Virus record (IMG/VR): IMGVR_UViG_3300031688_001404
Coordinates: 1-56,479 of that record
DNA length: 56,479 bases
Direction: 5' to 3' (one strand)
Source of the DNA: a virus
Made by a program: the position numbers and the translations under genes. Position 1 is the stretch's first letter; each line of letters opens with the position of its first letter. Below are positions 22,678 to 31,812 of this stretch, in pieces. The notes beneath the pieces are model-generated. The model worked only from the letters and a program-made list of their open reading frames with translations, was not told the DNA's origin and did not search any database.

Positions 22678-22953
22678 TTAATATTCTGCTTCTGATACAC
22701 TACCACATAGGGCAGTAAACCATTGATCAATGATCGCTTCTTCATTATCACCAGAATAACCAGCATCCATCAATTGACGAATGAATACTTGATTCCATTC
22801 TAATTCAAAATATCCATCAGATGGATTATCTTTGTCAATATTTACTTTCACCACATTTACATACGGTTCATTACGTGCGGTTGCTTTCTCTTTAGTCGTT
22901 ACACCAGAATTGTCTGATGAAAAACCTAACAGTTTTTTTAATCTTTTAAACAT
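22678..22953 (-). CDS. Hypothetical phage protein (91 aa)
   Basis: Basic start (MFKRLKKLLG) and a conserved-looking core YFELEWNQVFIRQLMDAGYSG...DQWF. I recall similar proteins in marine T4-like phages, without known function. Confidence 0.6.
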   Translation of the reverse strand: MFKRLKKLLGFSSDNSGVTTKEKATARNEPYVNVVKVNIDKDNPSDGYFELEWNQVFIRQLMDAGYSGDNEEAIIDQWFTALCGSVSEAEY

Positions 22954-22983
22954 TACTACCTCTTTTTATATTATTGGTCGGAA

Positions 22984-24081
22984 CTATTCCCAACCAATCT
23001 TTTCCCACGGAACATCTTTGTTTCCAAAATGACCATACACGCAGTTGGTGCTATAGTCAGTAAAGTTAAATAAATCAAACCTATCAATAATAGCCTTCGG
23101 TGTTAAATCAATATTATCACGAATGAATGACTCAATCTCACTGTTACTACCATCACTATCAATGTAGATACTAGTAGGCTCTTTAACACCAATAGCATAA
23201 CTCAATTGAATCTGACACCATGTAGCCATCTTACTTGCTACTACATTCTTTGCCAACCATCGTGCCATATACGCTGCACTACGATCTACCTTAGTAGGAT
23301 CTTTACCACTAAATGCACCACCACCATGCGGTGCAAAACCACCATATGTATCTACAATGATCTTACGACCAGTAACACCAGTATCGCCATCAGGTCCTCC
23401 AATAACAAAATTACCCGTAGGATTGATATGCCACACAGTATCGTTGTCAATTAAACCTTTCAATACAATTTCTGCTGCATTCCTAGCAAGAATGCATGCT
23501 TCTATGTAACGACCTTCTTTATGCTGTGTTGAAATAACTACTTGGTCAATACGCGATACTTTGCCATCTTTGTATTCTACTGATACTTGCGACTTTGCAT
23601 CTGGTCCCAATATGGGATCAATTGATTCTGATGATTTTACTCTCTGTAATGCTTTTAGAACTTCATGTGCGTAGTAAATTGGTGCTGGTAGATATGCATC
23701 ATTGTCATTGCATGCGTAACCAAACATGATGCCCTGATCACCTGCACCAAAGTCATCTGTGCCTAATGCAATATCATCACTTTGCGTATGTATAACATTA
23801 TGTATCTCTATAACTTCCCAATGAAAACCATCTTGTTCATAACCAATTCTACGAACCGTATCACGAATTATTTGCTCTACTTCTTGATTTGTTACAAAGA
23901 AGTTTTTAACCTCTCCTGCAACTGTAACCATATTGGTAGTAACTAATGTCTCAATTGCGACACGTGTGGTTTCATTGCCGACTTTAAATCCTGCATCAAC
24001 AAGCGCATCAGATATTTGATCTGCTACTTTGTCGGGATGTCCTTCGCTAACACTTTCACTTGTAAAAATATAATTATTCAT
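22984..24081 (-). CDS. metK: S-adenosylmethionine synthetase
   Basis: 365 residues from the preferred start MNNYIFTSESVSEGHPDK (24081); an upstream in-frame ATG (24135) would add 18 non-homologous residues and overlap the late promoter. Full-length with signature GAGDQGIMFGYA, the glycine-rich GGGAFSGKDPTKVDRSAAY and intact catalytic regions. It makes SAM from methionine and ATP. The window holds several radical SAM enzymes, SAM-dependent methyltransferase-like proteins and an MTA/SAH nucleosidase, so a dedicated SAM supply makes sense. Confidence 0.93.
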   Translation of the reverse strand: MNNYIFTSESVSEGHPDKVADQISDALVDAGFKVGNETTRVAIETLVTTNMVTVAGEVKNFFVTNQEVEQIIRDTVRRIGYEQDGFHWEVIEIHNVIHTQSDDIALGTDDFGAGDQGIMFGYACNDNDAYLPAPIYYAHEVLKALQRVKSSESIDPILGPDAKSQVSVEYKDGKVSRIDQVVISTQHKEGRYIEACILARNAAEIVLKGLIDNDTVWHINPTGNFVIGGPDGDTGVTGRKIIVDTYGGFAPHGGGAFSGKDPTKVDRSAAYMARWLAKNVVASKMATWCQIQLSYAIGVKEPTSIYIDSDGSNSEIESFIRDNIDLTPKAIIDRFDLFNFTDYSTNCVYGHFGNKDVPWEKIGWE

Positions 24082-24119
24082 AATTTGTTTTGTAAATCTC
24101 CATTTTATATTGCTTGTAC

Positions 24120-24127
24120 TATTTATG
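24120..24127 (-). promoter_or_regulatory. T4-type late promoter (CATAAATA)
   Basis: 39 nt upstream of the preferred metK start; overlaps the end of queE. Confidence 0.45.
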
Positions 24128-25010
24128 TACCCCAATTATTACCATATAAATCTATGTGCAATCTTGGGCTAAATCTATAACCTTTTTCTAATGCCAACTG
24201 TGCAATATCTCTTACTGATAAATCGTACTCTTCTGAGCGACCACCTATTGGCATAAGATATACAGGACATTCAATACCAAAATTACGATACTCTGTCACT
24301 ACCTCATCTACTTCTGCTACATCTGCCGCATTAGATACAACAAATTTAAGATATAAATTATTACCAGTAACTAGACGATACTGAACAGCAACACCAGGCT
24401 TAATCGCATCTTCATGAGATTCGCCACTAACCAATAGTTTAGGTGAACAACTCCACGTTACTGTGATTGTATCTTTATTATCTAGATATTCAAATAACTC
24501 GTCATGTAATGACTGAGTTGTGTTTGTTTCAAATGTAACATTTCTTAAATCACTCATACGAGGATGTTCAAATATATCCACATACATACGTTGCCATGCC
24601 AATAAAGGTTCGCCACCAGTAATCACTAAGTGAATATCTTGACCATTATCCATCATCCACTTACCGTTTGGCGTAAGCGATAACAAGTGATCAACTACTT
24701 CATCTACAGTACGATCAAACATCAAGTGCTTGAACTCTGGGTAGATACTCGCGTATGTATCACAGCCTGTATGAATGATAGGTAAGTCTTCCAATAGCGT
24801 AGCATTTATATGTACACCATCATCAATCAATTTCTTTACTTCTGGATTGTATCGTTCGTCTTTGATAGATTCACGTTCTTCACTCGACATTGAAAATGAT
24901 TTGCAGCGAAAATTGCAACCGAAAGTACGCAAGAATACACTAGGCACACCTACAAATTTACCTTCACCTTGAAGCGAATAGAATGCTTCACTGTATCTAA
25001 GTTTCATCAA
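24123..25010 (-). CDS. queE: 7-carboxy-7-deazaguanine synthase (QueE-like radical SAM)
   Basis: 295 residues. N-terminal SLQGEGKFVGVPSVFLRTFGCN is the QueE signature. The cluster cysteines are C32 and C36, but the third is displaced to C83 (GCDTY) by an insertion of about 46 residues, as in marine phage QueE-like proteins. VITGGEPLL follows. QueE makes CDG from carboxy-tetrahydropterin in the preQ0 route. With FolE (30484) and DpdA (31813) it points to DNA 7-deazaguanine modification; QueD and QueC are not in this window. Confidence 0.8.
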   Translation of the reverse strand: MMKLRYSEAFYSLQGEGKFVGVPSVFLRTFGCNFRCKSFSMSSEERESIKDERYNPEVKKLIDDGVHINATLLEDLPIIHTGCDTYASIYPEFKHLMFDRTVDEVVDHLLSLTPNGKWMMDNGQDIHLVITGGEPLLAWQRMYVDIFEHPRMSDLRNVTFETNTTQSLHDELFEYLDNKDTITVTWSCSPKLLVSGESHEDAIKPGVAVQYRLVTGNNLYLKFVVSNAADVAEVDEVVTEYRNFGIECPVYLMPIGGRSEEYDLSVRDIAQLALEKGYRFSPRLHIDLYGNNWGT

Positions 25011-25272
25011 ATAAACTACTCCACTCTTTTAATTTTCGTTTCTTATAATCTATTCTATCATTTAATTCTTGTTCTGTCAATAGATCATTATCAACCATTA
25101 TAGAAATCATCGCCATAACATCACCTGCTTCCTCAAGTAATCGCTGTTTGTTTGAACCATTTTCATATATGCTGTCTATATCCCAGCGATATATCTTACA
25201 ACATGCTTGCGTCAATTCACCACATTCTTCTGCTGTGATAACCATCAATTCTTTTATTTTTTCTTTATTCAT
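24997..25272 (-). CDS. MazG-like nucleotide pyrophosphohydrolase
   Basis: About 91 residues from start MNKEKIKELM (25272); an alternative ATG at 25302 adds ten. Core EECGELTQACCKIY and LLEEAGDVMAMISIM match the metal-binding helices of all-alpha NTP pyrophosphohydrolases. These hydrolyse (d)NTPs or lower alarmone levels during infection. Overlaps queE by 14 nt. Confidence 0.75.
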   Translation of the reverse strand: MNKEKIKELMVITAEECGELTQACCKIYRWDIDSIYENGSNKQRLLEEAGDVMAMISIMVDNDLLTEQELNDRIDYKKRKLKEWSSLFDET

Positions 25273-25303
25273 AATTATCGCTTCTATACGCCCATTGTTC
25301 ATA

Positions 25304-25981
25304 TTAATCCCAAAGGCACTCAAAATAAACCCCAAACAATCTAAACCCATTAGACATTCTCGCTTGATGCTTCTCACGACCTTCATTGTCTTCCCACACC
25401 AGTTTAATACCTAGTCTTTCGCTAAAGTCTTCTGATTTTTCATCTACTGGAATATCTTCATATTTATAATACTGTTGTTCCCACCCATCATCGCCTAACT
25501 TTTGTTCAAATGCCCAAATCATTTCGCCCATGATCCAATCCCAACGTTCAAAGTGCTTGTCATCGACATCGCCCTTTTCATTGTATGCGTTACTTTGCTT
25601 CTTACTCGGACGTAATCTTTTAGGCACATCTGTAAATGATACATTAGGTGCACCATGATTGGTTGCGTTAAGTTGTATTAGCATTGGATGGATGATAGGG
25701 GCTAATGTAGAATCCATGCTCCATGTATCCCATTTATCAATATGAACCTTTACAGTTTGTGTTTGACGATCTGCTATCAAGTTAACTGACCAGTTGTATA
25801 AAGTTTGCAAGCAATCTTCAAGCACCTCAACTGAGTTATCAAACCGTGTAGGAACAACTGGCTCTTTGTCGTTCAGTTCCTTGTCGTTCATTTCCCATAG
25901 GAAACCATACTTCTTTTCCATGTGGTTAGTATGTACTCTGCTAATCCAACGATCAGGATATTTGCCAATTTTTATCTTCAT
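25304..25981 (-). CDS. Hypothetical phage protein (225 aa)
   Basis: Trp-rich with KWDTWSMD, a Lys/Arg-rich loop (KRLRPSKKQSNAYN) and WDWIMGEMIWAFEQK. I recall similar proteins in marine T4-like phages as uncharacterised. It is not QueD: no His-triad of that family is present. Confidence 0.65.
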   Translation of the reverse strand: MKIKIGKYPDRWISRVHTNHMEKKYGFLWEMNDKELNDKEPVVPTRFDNSVEVLEDCLQTLYNWSVNLIADRQTQTVKVHIDKWDTWSMDSTLAPIIHPMLIQLNATNHGAPNVSFTDVPKRLRPSKKQSNAYNEKGDVDDKHFERWDWIMGEMIWAFEQKLGDDGWEQQYYKYEDIPVDEKSEDFSERLGIKLVWEDNEGREKHQARMSNGFRLFGVYFECLWD

Positions 25982-25996
25982 AATGTATTCCTCTAC

Positions 25997-26317
25997 CTAC
26001 GCCTGTAATTTCTGTAAAAAACGATGCTCTTCCCACAACCTATTTTCATTAGGTGTCATTTCTGCAATAATAGCAAATCTTGATTCTCTTAGGTTATCAT
26101 CTCTTGTATGTTCAACACGTAACGACACACCCATCTCTAATAAGAAGTTACTAGGTGCTTGATTGTCGGTAAGAAACATAAGCATTATATCACGACAACT
26201 ATGATTCTGGTTGGTGCGCTTGTTAGCTGTAAACATTTTATGGTTATGTGACACCCAATTTCCATCAATCGTCATTTCCGATTCTAAGTAATTCCATACC
26301 CTATATTCTTGTTTCAT
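25997..26317 (-). CDS. Hypothetical protein (106 aa)
   Basis: No recognised domain. ATG overlaps the stop of the cytidylyltransferase gene, indicating coupling. C-terminal half is charged and helical. Confidence 0.55.
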   Translation of the reverse strand: MKQEYRVWNYLESEMTIDGNWVSHNHKMFTANKRTNQNHSCRDIMLMFLTDNQAPSNFLLEMGVSLRVEHTRDDNLRESRFAIIAEMTPNENRLWEEHRFLQKLQA

Positions 26318-26757
26318 TTTATTTCTTCTTTGTGCTTTTGACTATCTGCTATACGCTTACGTAAATCACTGCTAGAAAAACGATGATCACGATTGTTAAA
26401 AAATAACTGTATGCTACGGCGACTACATATATCTTTGCCTGTGAATTCTTTGTTTCTATATTCTTCACCTAAGATACGGACATTAATATTATACATTTCT
26501 AGTATATCTTTTAGGTCTTCCTCAGTCGCATACGGAATGATTTCATCTACGTACTTAACTGCTTGTAACTGATTATATCGTTCAACCACTGTCTGTATGG
26601 GTGCGTTCTTCTCTGATCTATCAATGGTAGGATCAATTTGCAATCCACATATTAAATAGTCACAGTGTTCTTTTGCATCACGTAACATCTGTATGTGACC
26701 AGAGTGTAGCAAATCAAATGTACTACAGGTGAATCCTACTACTTGTTTATTATTCAT
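26314..26757 (-). CDS. Cytidylyltransferase-like nucleotidyltransferase
   Basis: 147 residues. STFDLLHSGHIQML is the HxGH-type CTP-binding motif, and FSSSDLRKRI corresponds to the ISTTxI motif of glycerol-3-phosphate/cholinephosphate cytidylyltransferases. It would activate a small phosphorylated alcohol or sugar as a CDP derivative; the substrate cannot be read from the sequence. Start lies 17 nt beyond a hairpin (26774-26792). Confidence 0.8.
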   Translation of the reverse strand: MNNKQVVGFTCSTFDLLHSGHIQMLRDAKEHCDYLICGLQIDPTIDRSEKNAPIQTVVERYNQLQAVKYVDEIIPYATEEDLKDILEMYNINVRILGEEYRNKEFTGKDICSRRSIQLFFNNRDHRFSSSDLRKRIADSQKHKEEIK

Positions 26758-26773
26758 TGTTTCTTTCTCATGA

Positions 26774-26792
26774 CTAAGGGACGCATTGCGTC
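26774..26792 (-). terminator. Hairpin between protease and cytidylyltransferase genes
   Basis: Perfect 8-bp stem AGGGACGC/GCGTCCCT with a 3-nt loop. On the minus strand it is followed by TTAGTC rather than a T run, so it may attenuate, stabilise or weakly terminate the long protease transcript. Confidence 0.4.
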
Positions 26793-26813
26793 CCTATTTG
26801 TTATTGTTATATT

Positions 26814-29573
26814 TTAGAATGTTCCAGTTAACGTCACACCTGCTTCCATTGCAAGTAATCCTGCTGTACCTGTATAGTTATTACGTGCTTCTGCAAACAT
26901 TTCAATGTCTACGTTATCAGTAATAGCGGTATCATAGAACATGCCAAGATTATACTCACGCGTCTGTGATGACAATGAACTTGTCATATGGTTCGTGGTA
27001 ATATCACCCACTGACGATACCGATGCTGCTACATCAAATTTAGCATCACCTTGGGCGATCGCTACTGGTAGTGCTGCAACAAATCCGAATGTACCATGTG
27101 CAGTTTTAAACTTAGCACCAAGTGTGGCAGAGTTACTTACTAATGAACTTGCAGATTTCATCATTGCATTATCACCAACATTCAATGATGTTAAACCAAT
27201 ATTTGCACCTCCGAAATAAGTCACACCATTAGTTTCATATTCTTTATTGTAACCCATGTATAATGTATTGGCACCGTTAACATCGATCAGCATACTATCT
27301 GCATAATTACCTAAGAATGTGTTGCTCTCTACTACTGCACCGATCGTAATGTCGTTAAGTGTAGTAGCAATATGTGCACCTTCATCACTGACACTATAAT
27401 CAATTCCCTGTGCAGATAATCGAATACCAGTAGAGAAGCCTGCATACTGATCTGCTGCTATACCACTTTGTGCTGCATGAGTTGTATGTACTGTACGAGT
27501 ATCAATACTTTGAATTAAATCATTGCCGTTTACATAGAAGTCACGATCATAATCATCAACTACCATCATTGATGACAATGCTGAAATATTAACACCCGAT
27601 ACACTAGCAGTGCCCGAATTCGTAACTGAAGTCTTACCACCTTCTACGCGACCCGTGGTAGGTATACCAACAACACCTTGTGGTGTAGTTGCTTCTGCCA
27701 AATCAAGTAGCCCTTGTCCGTGAACATTTACATCATAATTAGGAATATCTTTATCACCAGTATTCAATAATAACTTAGCAAGATTCTCACCTTTCATGTG
27801 TGGCCACATCTGCTTGACCACTGCGACTGCACCAGCGATCATAGGTGCCGCCATTGATGTACCAGTATTTAAACGATACTCCCCATTGCTATCAGTAGAT
27901 GCTACATATGAGCCAGGTGCCATCAAAAAGTAATCACTTACACGGTGATCAGTATTGCACATGTCTGCTGTTTCATCATAATCAAAACATACAGTACCAG
28001 CCTTGTTACTCCATCTAGAAATTTGCTCACTACGCAAGTCATAAGAACCCGCTACAATAACACGCCCGTCTAATGCCAATGTACCATCATCGTTTTCAAG
28101 TACTGCATAATGCGCAGGGAATGTACTAAAATCTAAACCCTGATTACCAGCGGCTGCAACTAAAACAGATTCATGACCTTCCATCGCTGCTTTCATATCT
28201 TCTGGCAACCAATCTGTCTGTAAGAACGAATACCCATTCGTTTCATAAGTTTTTCCATCACGACCACGTTGATCAGTTGAACGATAGAATCCATCACCGA
28301 TCTCTAGAATGCTATTTTTGTATGTTGTATCTACATTATAGTTTGCACTCAAGTTAATGACATCAGCACCATTCGCTGCTGCCCAAGCAATACCCTTTGC
28401 TGCGGCTTTTAAATCAAACGATCCGTAGGTGCCTGTGCTTGCCTTTGCAATCAATAACTTTGCATCTGGTGCTACGCCTGTGGTACCTACACCATCTAAA
28501 CTTGCAGATGCGATGCCTGCAACGTGCGTTCCATGACTAACCTTCGTGATATCGTGCACTGTTTCATAACCAAGATCACACGCTCGTGTGAAACATTTTG
28601 CATCGATAATCTTACCAGCAAATTCACTATGATCTAGATCAATGCCAGAATCTACAATACCAATGATAGATCCCTTGCCTGTCCAACCACGTGCCCATGC
28701 TTCTGGTGCACCAATGGCATCTAATGATCTAGCATAAGGCGCCAAACCACTCTCTCGCTCGATGAAATCTGCGTTAGTGCGTGAATTAGTATTCCATGCT
28801 GCTTGACGATATGTGTCTGTCTGTGAATAATCAACATCATCACGAGCAAGATATTCTTCAACCGTCATTGCATCGACTGTCTTTATACCTGTTTCGCCTT
28901 CTGCTACTTGTACAGGCGATTCATCCACAATAACAGGAACAGGATAACTACGAATCAATTCACGATCACGAGTTGTTTCACGATTTGGTGTGTTTGTAGT
29001 GTCTAGTAGTTTTGCTGTGCGCTTTGAATCATTTGTACCATCACTGTACGATGTATCAATAATAGTCATTTCAAATGTACGAACAGTAGTGATGATTTCA
29101 GACACCAGTGTCAAAACTGCATATTCAGAAATCATACCAGCATCAGTTTCTTTTTCAACCGTGTCAGTAGACGAGATCAATACTGGCTTGCTATTTGTAG
29201 TTTGTACATATGGTTCAACACGAGTAGAAGAAGAAACTATCGTGACTGATGTGTCTTGAATGGAATTTAATAATTGTGTGTAACGCGCTACTTCTGTTTC
29301 ATAGAATGCGTGGCGTTGAATGATAGGACGGAACCAAGAGTAATGACCATACTTAGCGCCATATTTGCTGATAAGATTACCATATACTTTAACAGTGCGA
29401 GTATAACTTCTTAACATAGTGGTTACGAAATTAATTTGTGAACGTTGGCGTTTGATGCTAGACGCGTAATCATAGTATGACTTATACGCTGCTTCTGCCT
29501 GAATAGGTACTGCTGTGAAACCCATTGCCAATGCAATTGATAATGCAGTAATTGTCTTTTTAAATTTAATCAT
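26814..29573 (-). CDS. Secreted S8 (subtilisin) protease with autotransporter-like C-terminus
   Basis: 919 residues. Signal peptide (1-28, ending IQAEA), an N-terminal region to about 270, then an S8 domain with catalytic Asp (GIVDSGIDL, ~307), His (SHGTHVAG, ~348) and Ser (TGTSMAAPM, ~572). The last ~270 residues are Gly/Asn-rich strands (MGYNKEYETNGVTYFGGANIG) ending in Phe (LTGTF), as in beta-barrels. This architecture is typical of bacterial autotransporters and very unusual in a phage. It probably acts at the cell surface. A strong early-type promoter (29607-29635) drives it. It may have been acquired from a Gram-negative host. Confidence 0.85.
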   Translation of the reverse strand: MIKFKKTITALSIALAMGFTAVPIQAEAAYKSYYDYASSIKRQRSQINFVTTMLRSYTRTVKVYGNLISKYGAKYGHYSWFRPIIQRHAFYETEVARYTQLLNSIQDTSVTIVSSSTRVEPYVQTTNSKPVLISSTDTVEKETDAGMISEYAVLTLVSEIITTVRTFEMTIIDTSYSDGTNDSKRTAKLLDTTNTPNRETTRDRELIRSYPVPVIVDESPVQVAEGETGIKTVDAMTVEEYLARDDVDYSQTDTYRQAAWNTNSRTNADFIERESGLAPYARSLDAIGAPEAWARGWTGKGSIIGIVDSGIDLDHSEFAGKIIDAKCFTRACDLGYETVHDITKVSHGTHVAGIASASLDGVGTTGVAPDAKLLIAKASTGTYGSFDLKAAAKGIAWAAANGADVINLSANYNVDTTYKNSILEIGDGFYRSTDQRGRDGKTYETNGYSFLQTDWLPEDMKAAMEGHESVLVAAAGNQGLDFSTFPAHYAVLENDDGTLALDGRVIVAGSYDLRSEQISRWSNKAGTVCFDYDETADMCNTDHRVSDYFLMAPGSYVASTDSNGEYRLNTGTSMAAPMIAGAVAVVKQMWPHMKGENLAKLLLNTGDKDIPNYDVNVHGQGLLDLAEATTPQGVVGIPTTGRVEGGKTSVTNSGTASVSGVNISALSSMMVVDDYDRDFYVNGNDLIQSIDTRTVHTTHAAQSGIAADQYAGFSTGIRLSAQGIDYSVSDEGAHIATTLNDITIGAVVESNTFLGNYADSMLIDVNGANTLYMGYNKEYETNGVTYFGGANIGLTSLNVGDNAMMKSASSLVSNSATLGAKFKTAHGTFGFVAALPVAIAQGDAKFDVAASVSSVGDITTNHMTSSLSSQTREYNLGMFYDTAITDNVDIEMFAEARNNYTGTAGLLAMEAGVTLTGTF

Positions 29574-29606
29574 AATGTTCTCACTGTTTAATTAACTTAT
29601 ATATTA

Positions 29607-29635
29607 AGTATACAGCAAGAATCATTACTTGTCAA
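29607..29635 (-). promoter_or_regulatory. sigma70-type promoter (TTGACA-N17-TATACT)
   Basis: -35 at 29630-29635, -10 at 29607-29612, spacer 17; immediately upstream of the S8 protease gene. Confidence 0.75.
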
Positions 29636-29637
29636 CC

Positions 29638-29949
29638 TTATTTGGCTAACTTATTCATCATTTTTTGCTGATCTAATAATTCCTCAATAGATTGTGCACT
29701 AGTGATGCTAGGATTCTCTTTGATGAGATTATTCAATAAGGTAGTCATAACACCTAGTAACATATTGGATTCATTTAATGATTCTACTAGATCAATAGTA
29801 TTACCATCTGGTGTATTTATGATAACACTATTACGCATATCTGACGTTAGTCTGCCAACAGCATAACTCGGATGTATGAAGTCAGTTGTTATAGATGAAC
29901 CATCTATTGTGTCTACACATACATCTGATTGGTTATTATAAGTTGCCAT
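29638..29949 (-). CDS. Hypothetical protein (103 aa)
   Basis: Start MATYNNQSDV (29949) overlaps the end of the phosphoribosyltransferase gene by 14 nt. No recognised domain. Confidence 0.6.
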   Translation of the reverse strand: MATYNNQSDVCVDTIDGSSITTDFIHPSYAVGRLTSDMRNSVIINTPDGNTIDLVESLNESNMLLGVMTTLLNNLIKENPSITSAQSIEELLDQQKMMNKLAK

Positions 29950-30481
29950 AATCGCGTTCTGCTTCCCAAGGGAATACACACCATACAGGCTTGTCGATCT
30001 TATTCATCTCGATTGCTGCATAATCAACATCTGTGAATAAACTTGCTTCATTGTCTACCAATGATGCAAATCTAACATTTCCATGCCAGATATCATCCCA
30101 TGCAAAGTCAGGTTGAGCCGATGTACTTTTCCAATCAGACTTTAGCCAATTAAAAGATTTACCAGAATGATTGATATCATCGATAACAAGAATGTTAGAT
30201 CTATTATTAGGATGGTTTACATCTGGAACGATAGCATCACCGTCATTAGTAGTGTCTTCCCATCCCACTGCATCTTCTGACATCCACGCATTGGTGTCAT
30301 CTTTACCTAGTGCATGCATTTTAATGCCAGTCAAGTTGCTCAACATAACTGCTGGTACCAGACCGCCACGTGTCATACCTACAATGTAGTCTGGGCGCCA
30401 ACCATCGGCTGCCATTTCATTATTGATTGTCGCAAGCATATGCTCAACGTCTTCCCAACTGTAATATACTCTTTTATTCAT
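29936..30481 (-). CDS. Phosphoribosyltransferase-domain protein
   Basis: 181 residues. The PRPP-binding loop reads NILVIDDINHSGKS (residues ~101-114), with the N-terminal YIVGMTRGGLVPAVMLS typical of type I PRTases. It probably salvages a purine or modifies a base using PRPP; exact base unknown. Lies directly downstream of folE with a 2-nt gap. Confidence 0.8.
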   Translation of the reverse strand: MNKRVYYSWEDVEHMLATINNEMAADGWRPDYIVGMTRGGLVPAVMLSNLTGIKMHALGKDDTNAWMSEDAVGWEDTTNDGDAIVPDVNHPNNRSNILVIDDINHSGKSFNWLKSDWKSTSAQPDFAWDDIWHGNVRFASLVDNEASLFTDVDYAAIEMNKIDKPVWCVFPWEAERDYGNL

Positions 30482-30483
30482 AA

Positions 30484-31170
30484 TTACCTCGGTGCAAATG
30501 ATTGTTGCATTTTAATATTATCAAAGAACTCTTCTTTAACAGAAGCCTTAACGAAGAAATTACCTCTAAGTACAGTAGTTTGTGTTAACGAACTATGTGC
30601 CATAATGCCTCGATTAGTGCAACAGCCATGCTCGGCTTGAATATACACTGCAAGATGCTTACTATCGGTAGCCTTCTCAATTTCACGAGCAATATCATTT
30701 GCAAGTTCTTCTTGAAGCGTTCCACGCCTTGCACACCATTGTGCAATACGCGTGTACTTACTTAATCCAATTACTTTATCTTCCGGTAAGATGCCAATAT
30801 AAACAACACCAGTTACAGGTTGATGATGATGTGAACACATTGATTTGATTTCAGATCTAACTACCAACATACCTTTAAACGGATCACTGCTATTGTTTGG
30901 AAATGCAGTAGCAGAAGGAGCAGGATAATAACGCCCACTCATTAATTCTGTCACATACATTTTAGCAAGTCGTCGTCCAGTATCTTGCGAATTGGGATCA
31001 TTGACTGTATCAATTATTAAACTATTAAGAACACCTTCGAACTTTTCAGTAAGTTCTACAATAAGTTCATCGTGTTCACCATCCATGATATATTCTGAAA
31101 TATTATCCCCTGCCCAATGTCGATGATCGGCATCAGTGAGGCGCTGTTTAATTTTACTTGATACTGACAT
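30484..31170 (-). CDS. folE: GTP cyclohydrolase I
   Basis: 228 residues, the family's normal length. Zinc ligands C112 and H114 (CSHHH), the catalytic His in this stretch, and C183 in AEHGCC are present, with GLSKYTRIAQWCARRGTLQEEL. It converts GTP to dihydroneopterin triphosphate, the entry step to folate and to preQ0/queuosine. In phages it commonly accompanies preQ0 DNA modification, consistent with queE and dpdA nearby. Confidence 0.93.
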   Translation of the reverse strand: MSVSSKIKQRLTDADHRHWAGDNISEYIMDGEHDELIVELTEKFEGVLNSLIIDTVNDPNSQDTGRRLAKMYVTELMSGRYYPAPSATAFPNNSSDPFKGMLVVRSEIKSMCSHHHQPVTGVVYIGILPEDKVIGLSKYTRIAQWCARRGTLQEELANDIAREIEKATDSKHLAVYIQAEHGCCTNRGIMAHSSLTQTTVLRGNFFVKASVKEEFFDNIKMQQSFAPR

Positions 31171-31179
31171 CTTATACTC

Positions 31180-31551
31180 CTAAGAGTGAGTTGGAGATAC
31201 GTAGTTCAAACGACCTACGTGGATTTTCAATTTCTTTACTGCACGATCTTTGTGAATCTTTACTGTTACATCAAATGTAATAGCATTATCCTTCACGGTA
31301 GTATAGATATTGTATTCACGCAACTTGTATGCACGACGAAGATCACTCAAAAAGTTATTAAACAATCCACGAACATGTTCGGTATCTTTGCGATTAAACA
31401 TATAACCATCGTATGGCTCAATGATCTTCAACAAATCAAACTTAATATCGTGTAAGGTGTAATACCCACTAATGTATAGTGATGGTAGACGAGGCGCCGA
31501 GGGCTTATACTGGGATGCTGGTGCTGCTGGTGCTGCTGTATCTGTGGTCAT
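31180..31551 (-). CDS. Hypothetical protein (123 aa)
   Basis: An Ala/Pro-rich N-terminus is followed by a mixed alpha/beta region (VRGLFNNFLSDLRRAYKLREYNIYTTVKDN). The helix-strand pattern faintly recalls C-terminal parts of tail sheath proteins, too weak to name. No domain assigned. Confidence 0.5.
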   Translation of the reverse strand: MTTDTAAPAAPASQYKPSAPRLPSLYISGYYTLHDIKFDLLKIIEPYDGYMFNRKDTEHVRGLFNNFLSDLRRAYKLREYNIYTTVKDNAITFDVTVKIHKDRAVKKLKIHVGRLNYVSPTHS

Positions 31552-31581
31552 AATAATATACCAATTAGTTAATAGTTAAAG

Positions 31582-31788
31582 TTATGTTTCATCTTCGGTT
31601 GCTTCGAATTTACGAGTGAATTTTAACAACTCCCATAATTTCCAATCAATCGCTTCTGCAAGTTTCATAAGTGTTGCAGCGTCTTCTTTTGTAAATGCTG
31701 TATCAATCATATCACCCTTCGGTGCTTCTGTCAATGATAATGAATCATTATTTTCTACATCGTCAATAAGTCTAATTTTCTTAGCCAT
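31582..31788 (-). CDS. Small hypothetical protein (68 aa)
   Basis: Acidic, with a helical C-terminal half (EAIDWKLWELLKFTRKFEA). Lies between dpdA and the 123-aa gene. No function recognised. Confidence 0.55.
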   Translation of the reverse strand: MAKKIRLIDDVENNDSLSLTEAPKGDMIDTAFTKEDAATLMKLAEAIDWKLWELLKFTRKFEATEDET

Positions 31789-31812
31789 GTTGATTTCTCC
31801 GTTTAGTTTAAG

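Noticed and set aside
25304-25981. Candidate QueD to complete the preQ0 pathway
   Set aside because: Position between queE and folE is tempting, but the zinc-binding histidines and catalytic residues of QueD are absent.
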